The notes under the pieces were generated by a model that saw only the letters and a list, made by a program, of their open reading frames with translations, made no database searches and was not told the origin of the DNA. From Oleomonas cavernae (GTDB lineage Bacteria; Pseudomonadota; Alphaproteobacteria; Zavarziniales; Zavarziniaceae), in assembly GCF_003590945.1 (NCBI RefSeq), contig NZ_QYUK01000011.1, positions 2,012,001 through 2,076,000 of the forward strand: a stretch of DNA of 64,000 nt. Direction: 5' to 3'. Numbering within the stretch: position 1 is the first letter of the stretch; every line of letters starts with the position of its first letter. This document shows, piece by piece, positions 49,595 to 59,176 of this stretch. Both the position numbers and the translations under genes were made by a program.

Positions 49595-49653
49595 CCCTCA
49601 GGTCACATCCCAGTGTCGGCGATCCATCGTCGCAGTGCCAGCCCCGCGCGGGA

Positions 49654-50526
49654 TCAGTTGAACATCTGCCCGGGCGTGAGCCCCAGCACGATGATCGGCA
49701 GGGCTGCCAGGGCCAGCCCCGGCCCGAGCGGGATGCCCGCCGCATGGCCCACGTCCGCCTCCGCCACGTGAAATCGGCGAAGCCACGGCGACAGGGCAAG
49801 GGCCGCCAGGGCGCCGAACAGGATCGCCAGGGTAACGGCCTCGATGCCACCCCAGGCCCCGATCGCCGCGACCAGTTTCCAATCCCCGCGGGCCAGGGCC
49901 TCCCGCCCCAGGACAAGGCGCCCGGCACCCGCGACCGCGGCCATGAGCAGAAAGCCCACCCCCGCCCCCAGGACCGCCTCCGCCGCCCCGATCGCCAGCA
50001 CGCCGCAGGGGGCAAAGGCCGCCGCGAGCAGGCCCAGCCACAGCAACCCCAAGGTCAAGGCATCGGGCAGATAGCCGCTGCGCGCATCGACGACCGCGGC
50101 GAGGTAGAGGAAGGCGGCGACAACGCTCATCAGCAGGGTGTGGTCGAGCGGCCCGGGCGCCATCGCGACCATCGCGCCCATCACCAGGCCGCCGCCGATC
50201 TCGAGCAGGGGATAGCGCAGCGGGATCGGCGCCTTGCCGCAGCGGCACCGCCCCTTCAGCACGAGCCAGCCGACCAGCGGCAGGCGCTGCACCGGGCCGA
50301 GCGGGCGGCCGCAGGGCGGACAGCGCGAGCCCGGGAACCACAATGCCGATGCCGCCATGCGGCCTTCGATGATGGCCGGCCAGCGTTCGACCGCGACGGT
50401 CGCGAAGCTGCCGATGATCAGGCCCCACAGAACAGCGCTCACCCAGCCCGCCCACGGTGGCAGCGCCGCGCCCAGATCCCGAACCGTCACGAGGTTGAAA
50501 CTGACCAAATTGCATAGTTCGGGCAT
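49654..50526 (-). CDS. gspO: Prepilin peptidase GspO (PilD family)
   Basis: A 290-residue inner membrane aspartyl protease. The N-terminal cytoplasmic domain has the four-cysteine zinc site (CPPCGRPLGP, then GRCRCGKAPIPLRYPLLE). The two catalytic aspartates lie in AVVDARSGYLPDALT and ARGDWKLVAAIGAW, and eight or so helices follow. It cleaves the leader of the pseudopilins GspG-K and methylates them. ATG 50526 is chosen; a GTG at 50577 would extend it by 17 residues. It lies beside, but not contiguous with, the gsp operon. Confidence 0.9.
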   Translation of the reverse strand: MPELCNLVSFNLVTVRDLGAALPPWAGWVSAVLWGLIIGSFATVAVERWPAIIEGRMAASALWFPGSRCPPCGRPLGPVQRLPLVGWLVLKGRCRCGKAPIPLRYPLLEIGGGLVMGAMVAMAPGPLDHTLLMSVVAAFLYLAAVVDARSGYLPDALTLGLLWLGLLAAAFAPCGVLAIGAAEAVLGAGVGFLLMAAVAGAGRLVLGREALARGDWKLVAAIGAWGGIEAVTLAILFGALAALALSPWLRRFHVAEADVGHAAGIPLGPGLALAALPIIVLGLTPGQMFN

Positions 50527-50639
50527 TTGAGCGGCTGTCGTTGTGTCAGTTTCGTGGGGGCCGGCCGCAGATTGCACCCTGCCCGTTGCGGCATGATGAT
50601 ACCATCCGCCCGCGCAGGCAGGCCTCGACAGGTTTCGGC

Positions 50640-51113
50640 ATGGACTTCACCCCCTTGATCATGGCCTGCGTGATGAACGCCTCGCAGCTCTATGGCGTGC
50701 CGCCTGCCGGGATCTATGCCGTGCTGGCGGCCGAGGGCGGCCGGACGGACGCGGTCAGCCCCAACGACAACGGCAGCTACGACATCGGCCCCATGCAGGT
50801 GAACAGCCTTTGGCTGGCGCCGCTGGCGCAAGGCTGGGGTGTCGACCAGGCAACGGCCGAGGCCGCCTTGCGCTCGAAGCCCTGCACCAATATCGCAGTC
50901 GGCACCTGGATCCTAGCGGATTGCATCCAGCGCCGGGGCGACTTCTGGCAAGGCGTCGGCTGCTATCACGCGCCCAACAATGCCGAACGGGCGGGACGCT
51001 ACATCAGCCGGGTCGCGGGCAAGGCCACGGCGCTGTTCGGCCCGGGTGTGTTCCGCGGGACGGCCCCTACCGATACGAGCGGATCCAATACGGCCGGCGC
51101 CGATCGCCCGTGA
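50640..51113 (+). CDS. Lytic transglycosylase-like protein (SLT fold)
   Basis: A 157-residue small protein. The catalytic glutamate is in VLAAEGG (YGVPPAGIYAVLAAEGG), followed by NDNGSYDIGPMQVNSLWLAPL, the GPMQ/N-SLWL signature of soluble lytic transglycosylases. No clear signal peptide is seen, so its export route is uncertain. It lies on the plus strand between gspO and gspK, and its tail overlaps gspK by 47 bases (convergent). It probably opens peptidoglycan for assembly of the type II secretion system. Confidence 0.82.
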   Translation: MDFTPLIMACVMNASQLYGVPPAGIYAVLAAEGGRTDAVSPNDNGSYDIGPMQVNSLWLAPLAQGWGVDQATAEAALRSKPCTNIAVGTWILADCIQRRGDFWQGVGCYHAPNNAERAGRYISRVAGKATALFGPGVFRGTAPTDTSGSNTAGADRP

Positions 51114-51924
51114 ACTCCACGATGGTCGCCCGCGTCAGGCCGGCGTCGGGGCCCAGTCTGGCGCTTACCCGGATCGTGACCAGTTGCAGGGCCAGCGGTT
51201 CATTGTCGGGCAGGGCGATGGCGACCTGTTGGCCCTGCTCCTCGCGCTGGCGGCCGATCAGCGCGATACTATCGGGGCCGGTGCCGGCCATGATCTCGAG
51301 CACCGCGGCGCTGGCGTGGCGCCCGTCGATCACGCCGACATCGGCCCGCGGCACCAGGGTGACCAGGGGCGCGATCGCCGCAAAGATGGCAGGATCCATG
51401 CCGCGCACCAGGGCGATCTCGTCGACCGAGCGAAAGCCGCCGTTGCGCGGCACGATGCCCCGGGCCGCGTAGTCTTCGCGCTCGGCGCCATGGAGGCGCG
51501 GCCGGTCGTCCTCGTCGATCCAGTCTTCGACCGCGTCCGTCAGCTCGTCGAGCTTCTGGCCGTCGGCGCCGGCATGAGCCAGAAGCGCGCGGATGATCTC
51601 GGTATCCACCGCGTTGATGGGGACCTTGCCGCGCTCGTCCTCGACCGTGACCGTGACGGCGACACCGTCGAAGCCGAGCGTCCGCGGCGGCCCGCCGATC
51701 GGCCAGCGCCTGGCCCGGTCGTCGATACCGAGGCCGTGGATGGCCAGCATCAGGCCGGCGTCGGCGGCCGCTTCCAGCCGCGCCTGGCTTGCCTGCCCGC
51801 GCAGCAGGGCCGTGGTGCCCCTGCCCCATTCCAGGATACTGACCGCGACCAAGGCAAAAATCCCGATCCCGGCAACCGCCGCCGGCAACGCAAAGCCGCG
51901 CTGGCGGGTGCCTTTCGGGTTCAC
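51067..51924 (-). CDS. gspK: Type II secretion minor pseudopilin GspK
   Basis: A 285-residue pseudopilin with prepilin leader RQRG cleaved before FALPAAVAGIGIFAL. Glutamate 5 is absent, as is normal in GspK. Then comes a large globular domain with VPINAVDTEIIRALL and DWIDEDDRP, the GspK hallmarks. GTG 51924 overlaps the gspD stop (GTGA). It is last in the operon instead of between gspJ and gspL as in many other systems. Confidence 0.88.
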   Translation of the reverse strand: MNPKGTRQRGFALPAAVAGIGIFALVAVSILEWGRGTTALLRGQASQARLEAAADAGLMLAIHGLGIDDRARRWPIGGPPRTLGFDGVAVTVTVEDERGKVPINAVDTEIIRALLAHAGADGQKLDELTDAVEDWIDEDDRPRLHGAEREDYAARGIVPRNGGFRSVDEIALVRGMDPAIFAAIAPLVTLVPRADVGVIDGRHASAAVLEIMAGTGPDSIALIGRQREEQGQQVAIALPDNEPLALQLVTIRVSARLGPDAGLTRATIVEFTGDRRRPYWIRSYR

Positions 51925-54052
51925 GGCGCCGGGTCCTTGGGCGGCGGCAAGGGTTCCACCCCGCGGATCTTCTCGCGCAGTTCGTCGGTGATCTTGCGGG
52001 CATCGGCGGCGTTGCGGATCACCCGGGGGTCAGCAGGATCAGCAGTTCGGTGCGGTCGCGCTTGCGCTCGGTGGTGCCGAACAGCGGGCCCAGGAACGGG
52101 ATGTCCTTGAGCACGGGAATGCCGGAATTGCCGTCCTGCCGGTTCTCGGTGATGAGGCCGCCCAGGGCGATGGTCTGGCCGTCCTGCACGGCGACGGAAC
52201 TGGCGATGCGGCGCTGCTGAATGGTGGGCGAATCGAGGTCCGAAGTGGTCGTCTCCACGACATTGCTGACCTCCTGGGCGATGTCGAGCAGGACCACGCC
52301 GTTGTCGTTCACCCGCGGCGTAATCTTCAGGATGACACCGGTGTTGCGGTACTCGATCGAGTTCACGATGGGCGCATCGGGATTGTCCGTGCTGACCGCC
52401 GACTGGGTCGCGATCGGCACCTCGTCGCCGACCTGCAGCGTCGCGGTCTGGTTGTTCAGCACCAGAAGCTTGGGGGCCGACACGACGTTGATGTTGGTGA
52501 TGCCCGACAGGGCGTTGAGCACGGCGGCGATGGTGTCGCCGTTGGTCAGCAGGTAGGAGAAGCCGGGAAACACCTGGCTGACCGCGCCGGTGGCGATTTC
52601 GCTGAGCGAGAAGCTGCTGTTGCCCGTGCTGAAGAACCACTGCACGCCATAGCGCAGTTCCTCGTTCAGCGTCACCTCGGTCACCGCGGACTCGATCATG
52701 ACCTGGAGCGGCAGGATATCCAGCCGGCGCAGGGCATCGGCAATGATCTCGTACTGCTGCGGCTTGGCATAGACGACGATGGTATTGGTGGTTTCGTCGG
52801 CAGTGATCTTGATCGGCTCCTCGGCCTCGCCCAGGTCGAGGGTCATCGAGGTGCCGGTCGCGGACTGGCCCTCGATCGTCGGCATGGCGGGCGGTGCCGG
52901 CAAGGAGCCGTCTTCGACGGCGGCGCCGGGGGTCGCGATGTCCTGGCCGCCGGCGTTGGCGAGGCCGGCCGGCGGCGGCGTGCTGCTCGACGGCTTGCCG
53001 CTCTCCCCGCCGAAGGCCGAGGTCAGGACCTTGGCCAGGTCGGCGGCACGGCCATTCTGCACCCGGTAGACGAACAGGCGCCGCCTGGAACCCTGGGCTT
53101 CCCGGTCGAGCATCTCGACCAGGCTGCGGACCCGGTCGAGGTAGGCGGCCCGGGTCGAGATCGCCAGGATGCCGTTGACCTGCTGGATCGGCACGAAGCG
53201 AACGGTACCGGCGGTGGGCACCCCTTCGGCATTGAGCAACTGGGTCAGTTGCTCGACCAGGTTCCGGCTGTTGGTCCATTGCGGCACGATCAGCGCGAAG
53301 GACACGCCCCGCAGCCAGTCGACATCGAACTGCCCCGCCAGGTCGCGCAGGTTGCGCCGGTCGGTCGAACTGCCGGAGATGAACAGGATGTTGCGTGCCG
53401 GGTCGGTCTGGACGATCGCCCCGGTGGGGATCAGGGGATCGAGCAGCTTCTTGAGTTCATCGGCACTGACATAGCGCAGCGCGATCGCCTCGGTGCCGAA
53501 CCCGGCCTGGCCCGCCCCGACCAGCCCGGTCTGCCGCTGGGCATCGCCGACGGGCACCACGGTATAGAGATTGCCCTCGCGCACCAGGCCCAGCCGGGCT
53601 GCCTGGAGGCTGACCTCGAAGGTGCTCAGCACCTGGTCCCGGCTGATCGGCCGCGCGGTCTCGATGGTGATCTGCCCTTCCGCCGCCGGATCGACGGCAT
53701 AAGTCAGCCCCAGAATGTCGCCCAGCACCGCCTTGGCCACGTCGCGCACTTCGGCATTGGTGAAATTCAGGCTGACATCGCCGCCCGGCGTCGGCGCTGC
53801 CGCCGGCGGCGCCTCGGCCATGAAGGTCTCGGTGCCCCGGACGATCCGGCTGCGCGTTCCCGTGGGCACCCCGTCCGCTGGCCGATCCGGCGGGCGATAG
53901 CTTGGCAGCGGCGGGGTCAAGGGGGTCGTCGACCCTACCACCGTCGCACCCTGCACCTGGGTCCGCGGCGGCTGATCGGAGGCCGTTTCGCAGCCCGCCA
54001 GCAGCAGCAGGACGAGGGCGGCGGTCAGGCGACGCAAGGCGATACTCTTCAC
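51921..54052 (-). CDS. gspD: Type II secretion secretin GspD, one frameshift as sequenced
   Basis: About 710 residues if repaired. The leader is lipoprotein-like (LVLLLLAGC), the N0 domain starts near residue 90 (VSLNFTNAEVRDVAKAVLGDILG), N1-N3 domains follow, a serine/proline-rich insert lies near residue 340, and the secretin domain ends with VPVLKDIPFLGPLFG and LLILLTP. The frame breaks at 52025-52029 (one base missing in a G/C run); the continuation gives RVIRNAADARKITDELREKI. It forms the outer membrane gate. The start GTG 54052 overlaps gspC. Confidence 0.92.
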
Positions 54053-54492
54053 GGCACGACCTTTTCACTCTCGCCGGGCGCAGCCGGCGGCGCATTGCCC
54101 AGGCGTAACTCCAGGCGCTCGTCACCGCGTGACAGCACCACCCGGCCCGGCTCGATCGCCGTCACTTCCCAGTCGCCGACGGCCTGCCCCGGCAGGATGC
54201 GCAGGGCGGTCCCCTCCGGGGTGACCAGCAGGGCCGTGGCCGCACCGGCCGCGGTGCCGATGCCCAGCAGCGTATAGCGCGCCATGTCGTCGGCCGGCGC
54301 CGCGCCGGCGTCCGGCCGGCGGTCGGGGTCGAACAGCGGGCGCTCCAGGATGCCGGGAAAATCAGCGCTCTGGGGCGGATTGACGAGCACCGGCCGGCGC
54401 ACCGCCTGCGGTGCCACCGGCGGCAGGTCGTCGGCCACGGGGAGGGTCAGTTGCAAGGCGACAAGTCCGAGCATGAGGATGCTAGCCACCAT
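54049..54492 (-). CDS. gspC: GspC/GspN-like type II secretion inner membrane protein
   Basis: A 147-residue protein. A membrane helix at the start (MVASILMLGLVALQLTLP) precedes a linker and a homology-region domain (LLGIGTAAGAATALLVTPEGTALRILPGQAVG). It links the inner membrane platform to the secretin. I chose ATG 54492 because a longer start (54663) would overlap gspM by 180 bases. The stop overlaps gspD (GTGA). The domain is short, and GspN-type naming is an equal possibility. Confidence 0.72.
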   Translation of the reverse strand: MVASILMLGLVALQLTLPVADDLPPVAPQAVRRPVLVNPPQSADFPGILERPLFDPDRRPDAGAAPADDMARYTLLGIGTAAGAATALLVTPEGTALRILPGQAVGDWEVTAIEPGRVVLSRGDERLELRLGNAPPAAPGESEKVVP

Positions 54493-55087
54493 CTCGAACA
54501 GGCGCGGCCGGCGCGGTCCCCGGCGCTTCGCCGGCTTCAGGCGGGCGAACCAGGATGGGCGCGGAGATTTCGAGGCGGACCGAGAGGCGGTTGGCGCCGT
54601 CGGTTCCACCCTCACGGACTGCCGCGATAGCGAGGGATTCAACCAGGACATAGGGATCCTCATGCTCGAGCCGTGCCAGGCTGCGATAGAGTTGTGGCAG
54701 CGTCATCTCGGCGTCCGCACCGACGCCGACCCTGTCGGCGCGCGATGCCTCGCGTTCCCCGACCGACCGGATGGTGCCGCCTTCCTGCGACAGCACGTCG
54801 CTCAGCCGCGTTTGCAGGATGTTCAGCGCGCTTGCGGCGTCGTCGGCGACGAGCGCGAAATTGGGCATCGTCTCGGCCTGGCGGGAGGCCAGCTCGCGCC
54901 AGGTGACGGCCCCGTCGAGAATGCGGGCGTTGCGCTGATATTCAGCCTCGAGATCCTCGCGCGCGCTGGCGCGATCGACAAAACCCTCGACGATCGGCTG
55001 AACCACGAACCCCAGCACGAGGACGACCGCCGCCACGGCGAGGCCGACGGCGATGAGGCGGCGCTCCCGCGGCGACAACGGCTTCAT
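54482..55087 (-). CDS. gspM: Type II secretion inner membrane protein GspM
   Basis: A 201-residue bitopic protein with one membrane helix near residues 13-35 (RLIAVGLAVAAVVLVLGFVV), a coiled-coil section and a small ferredoxin-like periplasmic domain. It pairs with GspL in the inner membrane platform. Its start overlaps gspL by 4 bases (ATGA), and its end overlaps the chosen gspC start by 11. Confidence 0.82.
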   Translation of the reverse strand: MKPLSPRERRLIAVGLAVAAVVLVLGFVVQPIVEGFVDRASAREDLEAEYQRNARILDGAVTWRELASRQAETMPNFALVADDAASALNILQTRLSDVLSQEGGTIRSVGEREASRADRVGVGADAEMTLPQLYRSLARLEHEDPYVLVESLAIAAVREGGTDGANRLSVRLEISAPILVRPPEAGEAPGTAPAAPVRDGG

Positions 55088-56109
55088 GGTGTCGTCACCG
55101 CGGTGGCAATAACGCTGAAGGCGCCCTCGCCGCCGGCCGCGCCGTCGGCAGGCCTGACGTTGCGCAGGCGGCCGGTCGCGCTCAACAGCGATGGCAGATC
55201 GGCGCCGGCCGATGCCATGCCGGACAGGCGCAGTTCGACGCCGTTCCAGTCCAGCAGCGTCACCCAGACGCCGTCGGGCAGCGCCGTGGTCACCGCATCC
55301 ATGACCGGCAAGGGCGATTGACGGCCCCGGCGGTCGAGAATGTCTACGCGCCGCGCTTCCTCGAGTTCGACGCGCTTGCGCAGGCGCTCGATCAACTGGA
55401 CCTGCAGGCGCTGGCTTTCCACCGCCTCGCGCAGGCTCTCCACGGCAAGCTGTTCGCGCAGGATCAAGAGCCCCAGGTTGAGCACCAGCAACGCCGGCAC
55501 GGCCAGGCGCAGGGCCCGGCCCAGCATGCCGCCCCGGCGCGGGTTGGCGCCGTGCAGGCGCCGGGCGAAATCGAAGCGCAGGCGGCCGTCGTCCGCGGCC
55601 AGGCCGATGGCGGTGGGCCGGAAGCCCAGCCCGTGAAGCTTGGCCAGGATCTGCGCCAGCACGGTGCGCCGCACGACCGCGACCGCGATGTGCCGCATGA
55701 CTCCCTTGGCCGGCGCCTCGCCCAGCACCTCGACGTCGAACACCACCTCGTCCGCGCGGAACGGTGTCAGGCGATCGAGATCGAGCGCGACCATCCGGTA
55801 CAGTTCGGCCTCGGAGGGGACCGGGTAGTCGAACTCGCCCACCAGGGCGGTGGCGGGCGGCAGCACGAAGACCGCGCCGTCCAGCTTCCCCGCCGGCACC
55901 GGGGCGACCGATCGCCAGCCCTGGGCCGTGCGCCGATGGACCGCCAGATGGTCGCCGTCGAGGGAGGCAAACAGCCTGCGGCCCTGCGACCGTTCGCGCC
56001 AGCGCCGTGGCATCAGGCCGCGCAATTCGGCCAGCCACCAGGCGAGGCCGCGCTGCAACGCCTGCCCCAGCGACGCCATGTCCATGTTGAGGATGGCCTT
56101 GACGTCCAT
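55084..56109 (-). CDS. gspL: Type II secretion platform protein GspL
   Basis: A 341-residue protein with an actin-like cytoplasmic domain (VAVVRRTVLAQILAKLHGLGFRPTAIGL), a membrane helix near residues 205-225 (LRLAVPALLVLNLGLLIL) and a PilN-like periplasmic domain (TTALPDGVWVTLLDWNG...LRLSGMA). It would recruit the ATPase GspE to the membrane. It follows gspJ with a TGATG overlap. Confidence 0.85.
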   Translation of the reverse strand: MDVKAILNMDMASLGQALQRGLAWWLAELRGLMPRRWRERSQGRRLFASLDGDHLAVHRRTAQGWRSVAPVPAGKLDGAVFVLPPATALVGEFDYPVPSEAELYRMVALDLDRLTPFRADEVVFDVEVLGEAPAKGVMRHIAVAVVRRTVLAQILAKLHGLGFRPTAIGLAADDGRLRFDFARRLHGANPRRGGMLGRALRLAVPALLVLNLGLLILREQLAVESLREAVESQRLQVQLIERLRKRVELEEARRVDILDRRGRQSPLPVMDAVTTALPDGVWVTLLDWNGVELRLSGMASAGADLPSLLSATGRLRNVRPADGAAGGEGAFSVIATAVTTP

Positions 56110-56765
56110 CAGCCACGCCCCGCGCAGCGGGCGCCGCCGTCATCGAGGACACAGTCCCCGTCGGTCGTCGCCATGGGATGAACCAGAAGATCGGGCCACC
56201 AGCGCTGATCGCCGGGCGGGAAGCGGACGCGCAGCTTGACCAGGGCCGGCAGTGCCGGCTCCTTGAACCAACGGTCGGTCCAGACGCCGGCGGTCGCCTC
56301 GCCGGCAGGCAGATAGGCGATGTCCAGCCCCTGCACGCCGCGCAGCAGAACCTGCTCCACCGCCGGCCCGTCGGCCCGTCCCCAAAGGTCGCTGTGGCCG
56401 GCCAGCGTCAGGTCGCCCCCCGGCCCCACCGACAGGACATAGCGCTGCGTCGCCCCCGGCCCGGCCGCCTCGGGCAAGGGCGCGTTGAAGCCCAGCGCGG
56501 TCGCCGTCCCGTCGAAATCAGGATAGGGCAGCGGCGCGTCGTAGCGCGTGGCCGGGTAGACGCGGGCAAGGCGTTCGCGCAGCACGGCCTGTGCGCCCTC
56601 GATCGACTCAGCCGTCGCCGCCCGCGCGGCGGCACCGCGCCAGACGTTCTGGCCGGCGGCGAGGCCCTGGAGCATCAGCAGCGCCAGGAAGGCCAGCAGC
56701 GCCAGCGACACGATGCTCTCGACCAGCGAGACCCCGCGCTGATGGTCGGCGTTACGGCGGCGCAA
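56109..56765 (-). CDS. gspJ: Type II secretion minor pseudopilin GspJ
   Basis: A 218-residue pseudopilin. The leader is QRG followed by VSLVESIVSLALLAFLALL, with glutamate 5 present. The globular part (RYVLSVGPGGDLTL, then EQVLLRGVQGLDIAYL) matches GspJ. The start is a TTG at 56765 that overlaps gspI by 14 bases. Confidence 0.85.
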   Translation of the reverse strand: MRRRNADHQRGVSLVESIVSLALLAFLALLMLQGLAAGQNVWRGAAARAATAESIEGAQAVLRERLARVYPATRYDAPLPYPDFDGTATALGFNAPLPEAAGPGATQRYVLSVGPGGDLTLAGHSDLWGRADGPAVEQVLLRGVQGLDIAYLPAGEATAGVWTDRWFKEPALPALVKLRVRFPPGDQRWWPDLLVHPMATTDGDCVLDDGGARCAGRG

Positions 56766-57135
56766 GACGCAGACTCCTCAATTCCGCGAGTGCCGGACCG
56801 CCGGCGCGGGCCCGCACCGATACCGTCACCAGCCACAGCGTGCCCGCCTCGCTGGCGGCATCGTCGCCGTAGGGGCGGGATTCGATCGAATAGGCCAGCG
56901 GCCCGGCCAGGCCGTTGACCACCCGCCCGTCGAGCGGATAGGCGATCCCGGCCGCGGCGATCTGCGAGCGGGCCACCACCAAGGCCGCCTGCTTGTCGGC
57001 GCCGTGCCGCGCCCGCAGGGCACTGTCGCCCACCACGTTGAACAGCACCCCCAGGCCAGCCCCCACGATGCCGAGCGCGACCAGGACCTCCATCAGGCCC
57101 ATGCCCGCTTGGCCGTGCCGCTGCCCGGTTCCCAT
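56752..57135 (-). CDS. gspI: Type II secretion minor pseudopilin GspI
   Basis: A 127-residue pseudopilin with leader ending GQAG, then MGLMEVLVALGIVGAGLG with glutamate 5. The rest (ADKQAALVVARSQIAAAG) is GspI-like. ATG 57135 overlaps the corrected gspH stop (TGATG). A GTG one codon upstream is possible. Confidence 0.85.
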   Translation of the reverse strand: MGTGQRHGQAGMGLMEVLVALGIVGAGLGVLFNVVGDSALRARHGADKQAALVVARSQIAAAGIAYPLDGRVVNGLAGPLAYSIESRPYGDDAASEAGTLWLVTVSVRARAGGPALAELRSLRLAPP

Positions 57136-57547
57136 CACAGCCCCGGGCGCCCAGCGCGCCGGTTACCGGGTCGACCGCGACCTCGGCATGGCGACCGCGG
57201 CCGGCAACGGTGACCAGCCCGCCCGTGGTCGAACCGTCGCCGAAAAAGACGATCTGCGGGCTGCCCCCGTAGGTAATGCTTGCGATTACCCGGCGCGAGC
57301 CGAGCGCGGCCACCGCATAGCTGGTGCCGTCGGCCGCAAGCGTCAGGGCGACCGGCCGGCCGCTCTGCAGGGCCTGCGCACGGGCCAGGCGCAGGTCGGC
57401 GGACAGGCGCTCGGTCGCGCGGCGCAGCTCGAGCTGGGCATAGCCGCGTTCCACTGCCGGAAACATGATCGTGCCGACCAGCGCCAGGATGGCCAGCGCC
57501 ACCATGGCCTCGATCAGGGTGGCGCCGCGTTCACCAGTTGCCGACAT
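57135..57547 (-). CDS. gspH: Type II secretion minor pseudopilin GspH, one frameshift as sequenced
   Basis: About 137 residues if repaired. Leader GERG precedes ATLIEAMVALAILALVG with glutamate 5, followed by LRLARAQALQSGRPVALTL, the GspH helix-strand segment. As read, the frame runs on through gspI; adding one base in the run at 57141-57147 gives a stop (ALGAPGL then TGA) that overlaps gspI's ATG. The family normally ends after the VAVDPVTG segment, which supports the repair. Confidence 0.82.
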
Positions 57548-57962
57548 CTTGCGCCTCGCCCGCCCCGCCCGGGGCGGCATCGTTGCCCAGGGAATAGACG
57601 TCGACCTCGCCGTGCTCGCCCGGCACCTTGTAGAGGTAGCTGTTACCCCAAGGATCACGCAGGGCTTCGGCCCGGCGCAGGTAGGGGCCGTTCCATCCCG
57701 GCGCCGCCTTGGGCGCTGCCACCAGGGCGGCCAGGCCGTCCTGCTGCGAGGGGTAGCGGCCGACATCGAGGCGGTAGAGTTCCAGGCTGGCGGTGATGTT
57801 CTGCACCTGGACCTTGGCGGTCTGGGTGCGCGACGAGCCCAGGTACTTCAGCACCTGCGGCCCGACGACGGCCGCCAGCAGCCCCAGGATCGCCAGGACG
57901 ACGAGCAGTTCGATCAAGGTGAAGCCGGCTTGGGCGCGACGGCGGCGGGCATTGAGGGTCAT
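57531..57962 (-). CDS. gspG: Type II secretion major pseudopilin GspG
   Basis: A 143-residue pseudopilin. Leader AQAG precedes FTLIELLVVLAILGLLAAVV, with glutamate 5. The family segments RYPSQQDGLAALV and LRDPWGNSYLYKVPGEHG are present, with the C-terminal DVYSLGNDAAPGG of the calcium loop. The start overlaps the gspF stop (ATGA). Confidence 0.93.
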   Translation of the reverse strand: MTLNARRRRAQAGFTLIELLVVLAILGLLAAVVGPQVLKYLGSSRTQTAKVQVQNITASLELYRLDVGRYPSQQDGLAALVAAPKAAPGWNGPYLRRAEALRDPWGNSYLYKVPGEHGEVDVYSLGNDAAPGGAGEAQDVGNW

Positions 57963-59176
57963 GATTGCAGGGCCAGATCGTTGACGCCAAGAATGGCGGA
58001 CATGATGGCGGCGATGACGCCGGCGACGATGACGCCCAGAACCACGGTCAGGAGCGGGGTCATCAGGGTGATGAGGCGTTGCGTGGTGTTGCGCACCTCG
58101 CGGTCGAGGACGTCGGCGAGACGGCCCAGCATCGACCCCAGTTGCGCGGTCTCCTCGCCGGTGCGCAGGAAGCCGATCGCCAGGCGCGGGAACACCCCGG
58201 TGGCGGCCAGCGGCCCGGCCAGGCCGCCGCCCTCGTGCAGCCCGGCCACGACGCGGTGGACCGCGCCCGCCATGTGACTGTTGGCGAAGGTGCGGGCGGC
58301 GATCGCCAGGGCCACCGGCAGGGCCACGCCGCTGTCGACCAGCGCGCCCAGGGTGCGCGAGAAGCGCGCCGTCTCGGCCTCGACCACCAGGCGGCCGAAC
58401 AGCGGCACGCGCAGGATGCGGCGATCGATGATCGCGCGCATCTCCGGCCGCCGGAACCAGCGGTAGACCAGCACGAGCGCCGCCGCGCCGCCGAGCAGGG
58501 CGACCAGGCCATAGGCGCGGACGAACTGGCTGATGCCGACGACGATCGCGGTCATCGGCGGCAGGTTGCCGCCCAGGTCGGCGAACAGGGTCTCGAACTG
58601 CGGCACCACGACCAGCAGCATGATGAGGATGACGCCCACGGCAACCACCAGCAGCATGGCCGGATAGAACAGCGCCGACCGCACGGTCTGGCGCAATGCT
58701 TCCTGCCGCTCCAGCGAGGCGGCAAGGCGGGACAGGGTCGGGCCCAGTTGCCCGCTGGTCTCGCCGGCCTCGGCCAGGGCGATCGCCATGGGCGAGAACA
58801 ACCCGCCCGCCTCCGCCATGGCGCGGGCCAGCGGCGTACCGCCCTTGACCCGTTCGCGCAGGGCCTGGACCGCGGTGGCCAGACCGGCCTCGCGCGTGTT
58901 GTCGGCCGTGATCGCCAGCGCCCGGTCCAGCGGCAGGCCCGCCTCCAGCAGGACGGCGATCTGGCCGATGACATCGGGCAGGGCCTTGCGCAGGGCGCCA
59001 CTCACCCGCACCTGCACCGGCCCGGCTGCGCGCGCGCCGCCCTCGGCGGCCTCGATGGTGACCAGCCCGGCGACCCGCAGGGTTTCGACCACGGCGTCGC
59101 GGTCGCGGCCTTCGACCGTGCCCACGCGGATTTCGCCGGTGGCAGGCACGATGGCGCGGTAGCGGAAGGTCTTCAT
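57959..59176 (-). CDS. gspF: Type II secretion inner membrane protein GspF
   Basis: A 405-residue protein with two repeated cytoplasmic helical domains and three membrane helices (for example FYPAMLLVVAVGVILIMLLVV and LITLMTPLLTVVLGVIVAGVI). The diagnostic repeats are LLEAGLPLDRALAI and LVDSGVALPVALAI, with ETSGQLG and EETAQLG glycine motifs. It is the platform core that works with GspE and pseudopilins. It is coupled to gspE by TGATG. Confidence 0.92.
   Translation of the reverse strand: MKTFRYRAIVPATGEIRVGTVEGRDRDAVVETLRVAGLVTIEAAEGGARAAGPVQVRVSGALRKALPDVIGQIAVLLEAGLPLDRALAITADNTREAGLATAVQALRERVKGGTPLARAMAEAGGLFSPMAIALAEAGETSGQLGPTLSRLAASLERQEALRQTVRSALFYPAMLLVVAVGVILIMLLVVVPQFETLFADLGGNLPPMTAIVVGISQFVRAYGLVALLGGAAALVLVYRWFRRPEMRAIIDRRILRVPLFGRLVVEAETARFSRTLGALVDSGVALPVALAIAARTFANSHMAGAVHRVVAGLHEGGGLAGPLAATGVFPRLAIGFLRTGEETAQLGSMLGRLADVLDREVRNTTQRLITLMTPLLTVVLGVIVAGVIAAIMSAILGVNDLALQS

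Noticed and set aside
54049-54663. Long form of gspC starting at 54663
   Set aside because: It would overlap gspM by 180 bases, and the extra residues lie before the membrane helix without family similarity. ATG 54492 is better.
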